Of a DNA stretch of 43,122 nt, positions 7,282 through 15,233 are shown in pieces (the stretch's first letter is position 1; each line of letters begins with the position of its first letter). The notes under the pieces are model-generated. The model had not been told where the DNA came from, did not search any database, and saw only the letters and a list, made by a program, of their open reading frames with translations. Source of the DNA: an uncultured Odoribacter sp. (GTDB lineage Bacteria > Bacteroidota > Bacteroidia > Bacteroidales > Marinifilaceae); assembly GCA_910589025.1 (NCBI GenBank), contig CAJURM010000024.1:1-43122 (forward strand), written 5' to 3'. Made by a program: the position numbers and the translations under genes.

Positions 7282-9114
7282 TTACAGTTCGACATTATCC
7301 GCCGTAAAGCGATTCAATATCGTTTCGTCGTTTATCTCCTTTGAAAGCGATTCAATGGTATTCATCGGCACATCAAAAAGATCCAGGATAAGCAATCCGT
7401 CCAGACACATGTTGAACTTCGGATCTATGTTGAAACCAACAATCCGGGCATTCAAGGATATGTATTTTTTCAACAGGACCGGCAATTTATCGCTGGAAGG
7501 CTCGATGTCCCCAATCATTTTATCCAACATGCCGATGTTATCATGTGCCGCCTGCAACATCACGTCTACGTCCGGATCTTTGGTTTCCACCCTGTATTTA
7601 CACCGGGGAGCAACAAAGCACGCCAGTTCGTTATTGTAATGATTGCGGATGATAAATTTCATGATCAGCTCTTTTGATACTTCCGTATACTTCCCGCTAA
7701 TCGTTACGGGACCTATCAAATAGCGGTATTCCGGATTTTTAATGAGGAAGTATAGTATCCCCTTCCACAATAAAAACAGAGGCAGGGGTTTGCGCTGATA
7801 CTCTTCAATGATAAACGAACGTCCGAGCTCGATGGATTCATACAAGACCGGCAACATCGCCTTTTTTATTTTAAAAAGGGAATTAATGTAAAATCCCTTG
7901 ATCCCGTAGCTATCCACAATATCTTTCCCTTTGCCTACCCGATAAGCTCCCACGATACGGCAGGCATCATTATCCCAGATAAACAGATGATAATAGTAAA
8001 GGTCGTATTCATCCATATCCACACTGCGGTTTGTTCCCTCCCCTACTGCCCGGAAAGTGACTTCCCGCAAACGCCCGATTTCATTCAGGATATTGGGTAT
8101 CTTTATGGAAGGCGCACAAAATACACTGTAATTCTTCATGTCAAACAACAAGTAGTCTTCCATAATCCCCTGTACTTCTTTCGACAGGATTTCAGTTTCC
8201 ACCGGCGGTGCTATCGGTGCTGCTTTGGGTGCTGCTTTTGGCGATTTCAGGAAAAATTTCTTTACCTCCAAGGAAGAACCCAACAAATAGGTCTTGGCTC
8301 GCAGAAATTTACCGTATTGTACCAAGTCGGAAAATGAATTCTGTGTTTCCACACTGATGGGATTCCCCACCCTCAATCTGACCACCGTATTTTTTTTATT
8401 CAGCAATTCGGAAGGCAATTTTACAGTGCGCAGCATCGGATGAATTAATCCGAGGAGATGAAACAGTAAGCTGTTTGAGCCTTTAAAATATACAGGAATC
8501 ACCGGTACATTCGCTTTTTTTATCATTTTCAGCACAGAAGGCCCCCACTCTTTGTCTTCCACCATATTGGAATCCGCCTGATAAGCAGAAACTTCCCCTG
8601 CCGGGAAGAGCCCCAGCGGACGCCCTTCCGCCAGATGGCGCAAGGCTTCTTTTATTCCTCCCGTACTGGATATATTTTTATGGTTTTCAAAAGGATTGAC
8701 CCCTAAAAAATAATCTTTAATCGGTTCGATCTTTTTCAGCAGGAAGTTAGCCATCACTTTATAGTCCGGCCGGATTTTGCTCAGCAATTTTATAAGGATG
8801 ATTCCATCCAAACCGCCAAAAGGATGGTTGGAGATGGTAATAAAAGCTCCTTCCCGGGGAATTTTTTGCAGGTCTTCTTCCTTGATTTCAATGCTCACGC
8901 CCAGTTCTTCAATCAAACGGTCCAGAAAAGCATCCGCATCCGTGTCGTATATATCGGAATAAATCTTGTTGATTTTATCCAACCGCATGATATACATCAC
9001 CAATTTAGCCACCATGTTCCCACCGAACCAGTTCAGACTGTCCGAGGCTTTCAGAAGGTCTCTCGATTCTATTAAGTTCATATCTATATGCTTCAGGATT
9101 GTTTTTTCCAGCAA
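7282..9114 (-). CDS. Bifunctional acyltransferase: PlsC-like domain fused to GNAT N-acyltransferase (aminolipid synthesis)
   Basis: The protein has 610 residues. Residues about 80-280 form a PlsC-type O-acyltransferase with NHPFGGLDG (H97, D103), FPAGE (170-174) and VIPVYFKG (about 205-212). Residues about 315-540 form a hemolysin/OlsB-like GNAT N-acyltransferase (FCAPSIKIPNILNEIGRLREVTFRAVGEG, ELGRSFIIEEYQRK, YLIGPVTISGKY). In Bacteroidetes these two activities make N-acyl-acyloxyacyl glycine lipids, either as separate proteins (GlsA/GlsB of Bacteroides) or as one fused protein comparable to OlsF; this gene is the fused form. The histidine and aspartate are five residues apart rather than the four of classical HX4D. 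An alternative start at Met12 exists. The gene sits 7 bases after DUF721. Exact product (glycine, ornithine or another headgroup) is inference. Confidence 0.85.
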   Translation of the reverse strand: MLEKTILKHIDMNLIESRDLLKASDSLNWFGGNMVAKLVMYIMRLDKINKIYSDIYDTDADAFLDRLIEELGVSIEIKEEDLQKIPREGAFITISNHPFGGLDGIILIKLLSKIRPDYKVMANFLLKKIEPIKDYFLGVNPFENHKNISSTGGIKEALRHLAEGRPLGLFPAGEVSAYQADSNMVEDKEWGPSVLKMIKKANVPVIPVYFKGSNSLLFHLLGLIHPMLRTVKLPSELLNKKNTVVRLRVGNPISVETQNSFSDLVQYGKFLRAKTYLLGSSLEVKKFFLKSPKAAPKAAPIAPPVETEILSKEVQGIMEDYLLFDMKNYSVFCAPSIKIPNILNEIGRLREVTFRAVGEGTNRSVDMDEYDLYYYHLFIWDNDACRIVGAYRVGKGKDIVDSYGIKGFYINSLFKIKKAMLPVLYESIELGRSFIIEEYQRKPLPLFLLWKGILYFLIKNPEYRYLIGPVTISGKYTEVSKELIMKFIIRNHYNNELACFVAPRCKYRVETKDPDVDVMLQAAHDNIGMLDKMIGDIEPSSDKLPVLLKKYISLNARIVGFNIDPKFNMCLDGLLILDLFDVPMNTIESLSKEINDETILNRFTADNVEL

Positions 9115-9121
9115 TCCTTCG

Positions 9122-9415
9122 TTATTTTATAATTATATCTTTCACTATGTCCTCCCCCAGTTTCGCATTCAGAGCCGATATCAGTCCCTCCTTCACCATC
9201 AGTAATTCGTTCCTGACAACTGCAGAAGTGAAACAGGCAATGAGTTTCCCATCCACCATTTTCAGGCTTTTCGTTTTGGAGGCAATCATTCTTCCCACCA
9301 CTCCCGGCCATATCTGTGAAACTTCACACTCTTTGTATTTTTTATCCAACCCCATCTGCTTCAGCACCAGATTGACTACTTCATCCAATTTCATTGTTTT
9401 TCCCTGACTCAGCAT
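9122..9415 (-). CDS. DUF721 (DciA-like) protein
   Basis: The protein has 97 residues. SQIWPGVVGRMIASKTKSLKMVDGKLIACFTSAVVRNELLMVKEGLISALN matches the DUF721 pattern: W..VVG..I...T......G.L.v...s...r.EL......l...lN. The family includes DciA, the ancestral loader of the replicative helicase, and is typically found next to recF, as here (33-base gap). A second ATG at 9394 (MKLDEVV) is a possible start; an AGGGA precedes it. Confidence 0.87.
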   Translation of the reverse strand: MLSQGKTMKLDEVVNLVLKQMGLDKKYKECEVSQIWPGVVGRMIASKTKSLKMVDGKLIACFTSAVVRNELLMVKEGLISALNAKLGEDIVKDIIIK

Positions 9416-9448
9416 GGTTTGAACGTATTTATACGGATAAATTTAATA

Positions 9449-10549
9449 TTATTCTGCAAATGAACCATCTCCTTCCGCAAAAAACAATTTATATTCTACG
9501 TTTTGCGCTTTCAATATATCGTCCAGATGCTGGCGGTTGGTGTCCGTAATAAAGACCTGTCCGAAAATTTCTTCTCCGACCAGTTCGATAATCCGTTTTA
9601 CCCTCCCGGCGTCCAATTTGTCAAAGATATCATCCAACAGCAACAAGGGTTTTATTTTATTGGTCTGGTACAACCAGGCATACTGAGCCAGTTTGAGTGC
9701 TATCAAAAAGGTCTTTTTCTGCCCCTGTGAACCGATTTTTTTCACTGAATATTCATCTATGGTCAGACTCAAATCATCCCGGTGCACCCCCACCGAAGTA
9801 TACCCCAACAGACGGTCTTTCCCCAATGCCTTTCTGAGTGCCTCCCTCATCTCCAGCTCTCCGGAGGAACTGTTATAGTTTAAAGACACCTGTTCTTTTC
9901 CGGAAGATATGAGGTCGTAGTAACGCTGGAAAAACGTTCTGAAATCCCGGATAAAATCGGTCCGGTACCTCAGGATTTTTTCCCCGCAGGCAACCAGTTG
10001 TTCGTCCCACACATCCAATATTGCCGAATCAATCTCCCTGCCTTCCGCCGCCCGCAGCAGTGTATTCCGCTGTTGCAAAGCCTTGTTGTAGCGAATCAAC
10101 AGATAAAGATAATTCCGGTCACTTTGACTGATAATCCCATCCACCAATCTGCGTCTCTCCTCACTTCCACCGTCAATCAAAGCCACATCTTCGGGTGAAA
10201 TCATGACCAAAGGAAGTAATCCAATATGTTCAGAAAGCTTTTCATACGCTTTCTGGTTCTTCTTAAAAACTTTTTTCTGCCCCCGCTTCACACCACAATA
10301 CACGTCCACATCCTCTCCCTGCCTTTCGTATTTCCCCTGCAAGACAAAAAAGGGTTCGTGGTGGCGTATATTCTGGGAATCGGGCAAACCGAAATAACTT
10401 TTACACATGGAAAGCAGATACAAAGCGTCCAGAACATTGGTCTTTCCGACACCATTATTCCCGACCATACAGTTAAAACGGGGACAAAACGTAAAAGTAG
10501 CTTCCGCTATATTTTTGAAATTTACGATATGAAGTTCCTTTACAAACAT
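9449..10549 (-). CDS. recF: DNA replication/repair protein RecF
   Basis: The protein has 366 residues, the usual length. RecF is an SMC-like ATPase that binds gapped DNA and, with RecO and RecR, loads RecA onto single-stranded gaps. MFVKELHIVNFKNIAEATFTF is the standard N-terminus. Walker A is GNNGVGKTN (30-38), the ABC signature region is GSQGQKKTFLIALKLAQ (about 272), and Walker B is LLLLDDIFDKLD (302-313), followed by QVFITDT. It is the first gene of the minus-strand cluster that continues with DUF721, the fused acyltransferase and LysE. Confidence 0.96.
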   Translation of the reverse strand: MFVKELHIVNFKNIAEATFTFCPRFNCMVGNNGVGKTNVLDALYLLSMCKSYFGLPDSQNIRHHEPFFVLQGKYERQGEDVDVYCGVKRGQKKVFKKNQKAYEKLSEHIGLLPLVMISPEDVALIDGGSEERRRLVDGIISQSDRNYLYLLIRYNKALQQRNTLLRAAEGREIDSAILDVWDEQLVACGEKILRYRTDFIRDFRTFFQRYYDLISSGKEQVSLNYNSSSGELEMREALRKALGKDRLLGYTSVGVHRDDLSLTIDEYSVKKIGSQGQKKTFLIALKLAQYAWLYQTNKIKPLLLLDDIFDKLDAGRVKRIIELVGEEIFGQVFITDTNRQHLDDILKAQNVEYKLFFAEGDGSFAE

Positions 10550-10641
10550 TTAGCCTCTCATTAACGCTCCGTCTATCCGGATTTTCTTCCGGATTTTCCA
10601 ACAAATCCGGGCGCCCGGTATTTTTTTATAAAACTATCAGG

Positions 10642-10649
10642 CAAAGATA
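10642..10649 (-). promoter_or_regulatory. -7 box, likely promoter of the recF cluster
   Basis: TATCTTTG on the minus strand matches TAnnTTTG; no good TTTG is found 19-21 bases further upstream. The predicted leader to recF is about 85 bases and includes an inverted repeat (CCGGATTT / AAATCCGG, about 10588-10610), which could fold in the mRNA. Confidence 0.45.
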
Positions 10650-10738
10650 TAAAAAACATCACGGAAGCCTCCCGGATTCCGTCAAAGAAAAAACAAAAAT
10701 ATTTTTTTATTTTCATTTTCAGTTTTAAATTAAAAAGC

Positions 10739-10746
10739 TACTTTTG
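10739..10746 (+). promoter_or_regulatory. -7 box for the TPR membrane protein gene
   Basis: TACTTTTG matches TAnnTTTG, with a T-rich but not perfect -33 region (TTTT, 10716-10719). It is divergent from the recF promoter; the leader to the ATG at 10835 is about 80 bases. Confidence 0.5.
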
Positions 10747-10834
10747 CACGTTATAAACAGAGTCTGCATATCCGCGTTACACCGGAGGACTTATAGAGTT
10801 GAACATTTTAATTCAGGTTTTAAAGCATATAACC

Positions 10835-11521
10835 ATGTCAAAAGAAAAAAAACACGAAGATCAGTTCGAACACATTGAAGATGCATTGACGAGAGGAGAA
10901 CAGTTTGTGGAAAACAACCAGAAAATGCTTATCAATGCCGTAATCGTCATCCTTGTGATAATCGGAGCTTTTTTAGGGTATCATAAATTCATCAAGGCCC
11001 CTAAAATTGAGGAAGCCTCCAGTCAGATATTCGGAGCCCAGAACTATTTTGAAAAAGATTCTTTCAATCTGGCATTGAACGGCGACGGAAATATTTCCGG
11101 TTTCTTAGAAATCGCCGACAATTACGGTTCCACCCCCGCAGGAAACTTGGCTAAATATTACAGCGGACTTTGTTATCTGTATTTAGGCGACTACGACCAG
11201 GCTATCGTTTACCTGAAAAAATTCTCATCAGACGACCTGTTGCTGTCAAACATGGCTATCGCCAATATCGGTGATGCTTACATGCAGTTGAAAGATTACA
11301 AAAAGGCTGCCGAATATTATGCCAAAGCAGCTTCTTCCAAACTGAATGATTTTTCTACCCCGATATTCCTGATGAAAAACGCTTTGGCTCACGAAAAAGC
11401 CGGAGACGCTGCTTCTGCCTTAAAGGTATATGAAAGAATTGAAAAAGAATTTCCAAATTCATCCGAAGCCCGGAATATTGAAAAATATATTACACGAGTT
11501 AAAACAAATCTTAAAAAATAG
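10835..11521 (+). CDS. TPR-repeat protein with one N-terminal membrane helix (YfgM-like)
   Basis: The protein has 228 residues from the ATG at 10835. An upstream in-frame TTG at 10799 would add twelve residues and is less likely. A charged N-terminus (SKEKKHEDQFEHIEDALTRGEQFVENNQ) precedes one hydrophobic helix, INAVIVILVIIGAFLGYHKF. Tetratricopeptide repeats follow: GNLAKYYSGLCYLYLGDYDQAIVYLKKF, MAIANIGDAYMQLKDYKKAAEYYAKAA and ALAHEKAGDAASALKVYERIEKEFP. The protein is anchored in the inner membrane with TPRs outside, as in YfgM-like chaperone helpers. In many Bacteroidales this gene stands between recF and ribH; no ribH follows here. A strong terminator ends the unit. Confidence 0.85.
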   Translation: MSKEKKHEDQFEHIEDALTRGEQFVENNQKMLINAVIVILVIIGAFLGYHKFIKAPKIEEASSQIFGAQNYFEKDSFNLALNGDGNISGFLEIADNYGSTPAGNLAKYYSGLCYLYLGDYDQAIVYLKKFSSDDLLLSNMAIANIGDAYMQLKDYKKAAEYYAKAASSKLNDFSTPIFLMKNALAHEKAGDAASALKVYERIEKEFPNSSEARNIEKYITRVKTNLKK

Positions 11522-11530
11522 AGGAATTCT

Positions 11531-11563
11531 CAAAAAAGTGCCCCATCCGGGGCCTTTTTTTTT
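11531..11563 (+). terminator. Intrinsic terminator after the TPR gene
   Basis: GCCCC (11540-11544), loop ATCC and GGGGC (11549-11553) form a GC stem preceded by six As and followed by a run of nine Ts. Confidence 0.9.
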
Positions 11564-11573
11564 GCTTATGTGT

Positions 11574-11581
11574 TAGCTTTG
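11574..11581 (+). promoter_or_regulatory. -7 box before the secreted TPR-like gene
   Basis: TAGCTTTG matches TAnnTTTG. The predicted start leaves only about 12 bases before the ATG at 11600. No TTTG is present at the proper distance. Confidence 0.45.
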
Positions 11582-11599
11582 TGAAAAATTACAACTAAC

Positions 11600-13477
11600 A
11601 TGTCTATGAATAAATATATTTTCCTCTGGCTTTGTTTGTGTTTCTCTCAGATACTTTCCGCCCAATTTCTAAATGTCAACGGTTCGCTTGTTATCGATAA
11701 TGCCAGCAGCGAAGGCGCGCGTATTGTCGTTTTGAGAAATAACATTGAACTCGAAAAAAGAGAGATCGGGAAAAGAGGCCGGTTCGATTTAAAGTTCGGG
11801 TTAGGTGCCGATTATAGGCTCTTTTTTGAGAAAGACGGATATGTGACCAAAATCGTCAATATCAATACCGATGTGCCGGATGAAATCATTCAAAGCAATC
11901 CCGATTTCCCTCCCGTAAAACTGATTGTTACGCTGTTGCCTCAGGTAGAAGGTATTGATCTCAGTATTTTTGACCAGGCAATTGCCAATCTGAATTACAA
12001 TTACGAACTGGACGATTTTACATTCGACAAAGAATATTCGGCCAAAATGAAAGACCGGATTGCCAAAACGGAACAGGAAATAAGAAGGGTATTGGCACAG
12101 AAAGGTTCGGAAGCCTTGGCGCGCGAACAACTTTTTGCACAACTCACCGGTAAGGGAGAGCACTCTTTCACCCAACACCACTGGCAAGAGGCAATCGAAC
12201 ATTGGACCAAGGCTCTGCAAATTAAACCCGATAAAAAGGAATTGGAAGAAAAAATTGCCATAGCCCAAAAAGAATATGAGCGGGAAGAGGCTGAGAAAAG
12301 TGTTGCCGCACAAAATGCACGCACCTATAGAATGCTCATTGCATCCGGCGACAGTCTTTTAGCCGTAAAGAATTACGATGCCTCTAAAGAAAAATTTATA
12401 ATGGCAAAGGCGTTACCTCTCGCCGACGAATATCCTTCCCAAAAAATAACGGAAATTGATGCTATTCTGGACCGGTTGGCAAAAGAAAAACAAGCAGAAG
12501 CAGACTTACAGGCCCGGATAGTAAAATACAAACAAATCATTGCGGAAGCAGACCGGGAATTTCATCAGAAAAATTACGACACTGCCGAATCCAAATACCA
12601 GGAAGCCCTGTCTCTCAACTACGAGAAACAATATCCGGAAAATCAACTTAAAACGATAACTGCTATCCGAAAAGAAGAAAGTGACAAACAGAAGCAGGAA
12701 GCCATATTAATAGCCCGCTATAATAAATTAATCAGTAGTGCGGATAACAGTTTTAACAACAAAGCCTACGAAGAGGCTGTCGGCTTGTATACACAAGCCC
12801 TCAGTGTAAAACCTGCAGAAAGTTATCCCAAAGAGAGGATTGCCCAAGCAGAAGAAGCCCTGAAACTTCTCAGACAACAGCAACAGGAAGAAGCTGCACG
12901 CAAACAACAAGAAGAGTTACAGAAAGCCCAATTAATGGCACAATACAAACAGATCATTGCAGAAGCCGATGCGGCATTCAAAACCGAAAATTATGCCATT
13001 GCCCGTACCCGGTATACGGAAGCCGACCAACTCCAAACCGGCGAAAGTTACCCTAAAAACAAGATAAAGGAAATTGACAACATTTTCAACTCCGGCAAAT
13101 ACAAACAGCGGTTGACCGAATTTAACCACAATAAAAAGTTAGCAGAACAGGCTTTGTCCGAAAAAAATTATGCCGGGGCAAAGGTGTATTATGAAAAAGC
13201 AGCTTCTATCCTACCGATAGATAAGGAAGAAATACAAAAGAAGATTACGGAAGTTAACAAACTCATTGAAGCTGAACGACTGGCACTCCAAAACAAAGAG
13301 TATCAAAACCAGATCGACAAAGCCAATCAGGCTTACAAAGAAAAATCCTATGCCATTGCCAAATTCTATTACCAAAAGGCACTGGAAATCAAGAAAGATG
13401 ACAGATATGCCAAAGAGAAATTAGGCGAAGTCGAAAAATTAATCAACGAAAGGACCGAAAAAACTGTAGAACTTTAA
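11600..13477 (+). CDS. Secreted protein with a carboxypeptidase-regulatory-like domain and tandem TPR-like repeats
   Basis: The protein has 625 residues. Residues 1-21 (MSMNKYIFLWLCLCFSQILSA) are a signal peptide. Residues about 24-95 look like a carboxypeptidase-D regulatory-like beta fold (NVNGSLVIDN, KREIGKRGRFDLKFGLGADYRLFFEKDGYVTK). From about residue 175 to the end there are about seven helical repeats of 65-70 residues with the pattern YKQIIAEADxxFxxKNYxxAxxxYxxALxLxPxExYPKxKIxEI, close to TPRs. The N-terminal fold plus helical repeats recalls envelope-anchored OmpA-family TPR proteins of Bacteroidetes, but no OmpA domain is present. The gene runs into the downstream beta-barrel gene with a 19-base gap, suggesting a two-gene unit. 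Confidence 0.75.
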   Translation: MSMNKYIFLWLCLCFSQILSAQFLNVNGSLVIDNASSEGARIVVLRNNIELEKREIGKRGRFDLKFGLGADYRLFFEKDGYVTKIVNINTDVPDEIIQSNPDFPPVKLIVTLLPQVEGIDLSIFDQAIANLNYNYELDDFTFDKEYSAKMKDRIAKTEQEIRRVLAQKGSEALAREQLFAQLTGKGEHSFTQHHWQEAIEHWTKALQIKPDKKELEEKIAIAQKEYEREEAEKSVAAQNARTYRMLIASGDSLLAVKNYDASKEKFIMAKALPLADEYPSQKITEIDAILDRLAKEKQAEADLQARIVKYKQIIAEADREFHQKNYDTAESKYQEALSLNYEKQYPENQLKTITAIRKEESDKQKQEAILIARYNKLISSADNSFNNKAYEEAVGLYTQALSVKPAESYPKERIAQAEEALKLLRQQQQEEAARKQQEELQKAQLMAQYKQIIAEADAAFKTENYAIARTRYTEADQLQTGESYPKNKIKEIDNIFNSGKYKQRLTEFNHNKKLAEQALSEKNYAGAKVYYEKAASILPIDKEEIQKKITEVNKLIEAERLALQNKEYQNQIDKANQAYKEKSYAIAKFYYQKALEIKKDDRYAKEKLGEVEKLINERTEKTVEL

Positions 13478-13496
13478 GTTTATCCGCTTGAAAACA

Positions 13497-14144
13497 ATGA
13501 AAAAAGGATTTTATCTACTCTTCGGATTTCTGCTCTTCTGGAATGGGATGCAGGCACAATATTACCGGAACAACGACAGCGGCTTTTTATTGGGCATCAA
13601 CGCGGGTTATACCTATCCGCTCGGCGATTTCGGCAAAATCAATAAGAACGGGTTAGGTGGGAATTTATCCGCCAAGTATTTAATCAACCGGGTTATCGGC
13701 ATCGGACTGGAAGCGGGTTACCACTCCTTTAAAACCGATATTGCAGGCAATGACAATGTAGCACAGGATTACAAATGCAATCTGATTCCCTTCGTCATGG
13801 AAGCCACGTTCTATATCCCGACTTGGGACCGTACGTTGCTCCCCTATTGCGGTCTGCATTTCGGAGGTTACATGACTCGTATCAAAATCAATCAACAATC
13901 TAATTTGTACGGAGATCCTGCAATATCCAAGAAGCTAAACCTTTTTTCTCCGGGTGTCGGTCCAGATATAGGTCTTCTGATTGAATTAAGCGAATATGTC
14001 AAATTGGATTTGAAAATCAAGGGTGATTATATCCTCAACATAAAAGACGAGTATAAAATAGACGAATACACCCAAGGTAACATCGGATTCAACAAAATCA
14101 TGAATCTGGGATTCAGTGTCGGACTGTTATATACGTTTCAATAA
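13497..14144 (+). CDS. Outer-membrane beta-barrel protein
   Basis: The protein has 215 residues from the ATG at 13497 (a TTG at 13488 would add three). MKKGFYLLFGFLLFWNGMQA is a signal peptide. The mature part alternates hydrophobic beta strands: FLLGINAGYTYPLGDFGKI, GLGGNLSAKYLINRVIGIGLEAGYHSF, NLIPFVMEATFYIPTW, TLLPYCGLHFGGYMTRI, LFSPGVGPDIGLLIEL, VKLDLKIKGDYIL and a terminal MNLGFSVGLLYTFQ. The C-terminal aromatic fits a porin-like 8-strand barrel. It is co-directional with the secreted TPR-like gene and ends at a terminator; partnership between the two is inference. Confidence 0.85.
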   Translation: MKKGFYLLFGFLLFWNGMQAQYYRNNDSGFLLGINAGYTYPLGDFGKINKNGLGGNLSAKYLINRVIGIGLEAGYHSFKTDIAGNDNVAQDYKCNLIPFVMEATFYIPTWDRTLLPYCGLHFGGYMTRIKINQQSNLYGDPAISKKLNLFSPGVGPDIGLLIELSEYVKLDLKIKGDYILNIKDEYKIDEYTQGNIGFNKIMNLGFSVGLLYTFQ

Positions 14145-14158
14145 ATGTCCTAAAAAGC

Positions 14159-14196
14159 AATTCCGCCCGCTCAGGCGGACGGAATCGACTTTTTTA
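14159..14196. terminator. Bidirectional terminator between the beta-barrel gene and korB
   Basis: ATTCCGCCCGC (14160-14170) and GCGGACGGAAT (14175-14185) pair over 11 bases with one mismatch and a 4-base loop. A T6 tract follows on the plus strand, and TTGCTTTTT follows on the minus strand. Confidence 0.85.
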
Positions 14197-14210
14197 TAAA
14201 AAAAACGATA

Positions 14211-15215
14211 TTATTTCACTTCCCAGGTATCTCCGCTGTTCAGCAGGTCATCCATACAATGAATATCAGAGATTTTTTTCACTTGTTCAATTTGTTCGTC
14301 AAGCGCTTCATCATAGGTATGGGCCTCCACCTCACGGATTACCCCCAAGGCTACCGGAAATTCAGGCGCTTTCATATTTACCAGCATCCAATGCAAGAAC
14401 GGATTCGGGTCATGAGCATCATGCACCAGAATATCATCCACCGTTACCCCGTTTTTACCGATTTCCACCACCTCTAATTTTCCGGTCTTATCCAGGCGCA
14501 GACCTTTGTCTTTATTCTTTCCGAATATCATTGGCTTCCCGTGCTGTAAAATCAACTGGCGATCCTCTTTCAATTCTTTATCGGTTATTGCCGAGTGTGC
14601 CCCGTCTGCAAAAATGACACAGTTCTGCAATACCTCCACCACCGACGTTCCTTTGTGTTTTACTGCCGTTTCCAAAACTTCCGCAGTCAATGCCACATTT
14701 GTGTCGATGGAACGAGCAAAAAACTTACTCTGTGCACCAATGGCCAGCTCGCCCGGATTAAAAGGGTGTTCTATCGTTCCATAGGGGGAGGTTTTGGTTT
14801 TCGTACCCAACTTGGTCGTCGGTGAATACTGTCCTTTGGTCAATCCGTAGATTTCATTATTAAAAAGCAGAATGGTCATATCCACATTCCGGCGTATCAC
14901 ATGAATAAAATGATTTCCACCGATAGCCAGCGCATCTCCGTCTCCGGAAATCTGCAATATATTCAATTTACGGTTTGCATTCTTGGCTCCGGAAGCAATG
15001 GCAGCCGCCCGCCCGTGAATGGTATGAAATCCGTAAGCATTCATATAATAAGGAAAACGGGAAGAGCATCCGATACCGGAAATAATCGCCCAGGATTCTT
15101 TGGGATAATCCAATTCCGCCATGGCTTTCTGAACAGCCATGATGATACCGTGGTCCCCGCATCCGGGACACCACCGCACTTCCTGATCGCTTTTAAAATC
15201 TTTTGCTGTATACAT
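14211..15215 (-). CDS. korB: 2-oxoacid:ferredoxin oxidoreductase, beta subunit (2-oxoglutarate type)
   Basis: The protein has 334 residues. The beta subunit binds thiamine diphosphate and, with KorA, interconverts 2-oxoglutarate plus CoA with succinyl-CoA plus CO2, passing electrons to ferredoxin; it is cytosolic. WCPGCGDHGI (15-24), GIGCSSRFPYYMNAYGFHTIHGRA, and the ThDP-binding GDGDALAIGGNHFIH ending in NNEIYGLTKGQYSPT are all clear. The length and the GQxSPT motif fit the 2-oxoglutarate or generic 2-oxoacid group; the exact substrate is not proven. It starts 18 bases after korA. Confidence 0.92.
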   Translation of the reverse strand: MYTAKDFKSDQEVRWCPGCGDHGIIMAVQKAMAELDYPKESWAIISGIGCSSRFPYYMNAYGFHTIHGRAAAIASGAKNANRKLNILQISGDGDALAIGGNHFIHVIRRNVDMTILLFNNEIYGLTKGQYSPTTKLGTKTKTSPYGTIEHPFNPGELAIGAQSKFFARSIDTNVALTAEVLETAVKHKGTSVVEVLQNCVIFADGAHSAITDKELKEDRQLILQHGKPMIFGKNKDKGLRLDKTGKLEVVEIGKNGVTVDDILVHDAHDPNPFLHWMLVNMKAPEFPVALGVIREVEAHTYDEALDEQIEQVKKISDIHCMDDLLNSGDTWEVK

Positions 15216-15233
15216 GAGTTGAATGATTTAGAA

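Noticed and set aside
11521..11600. Expected ribH gene after the TPR protein
   Set aside because: The usual Bacteroidales neighbour is absent; a strong terminator and an unrelated gene follow.
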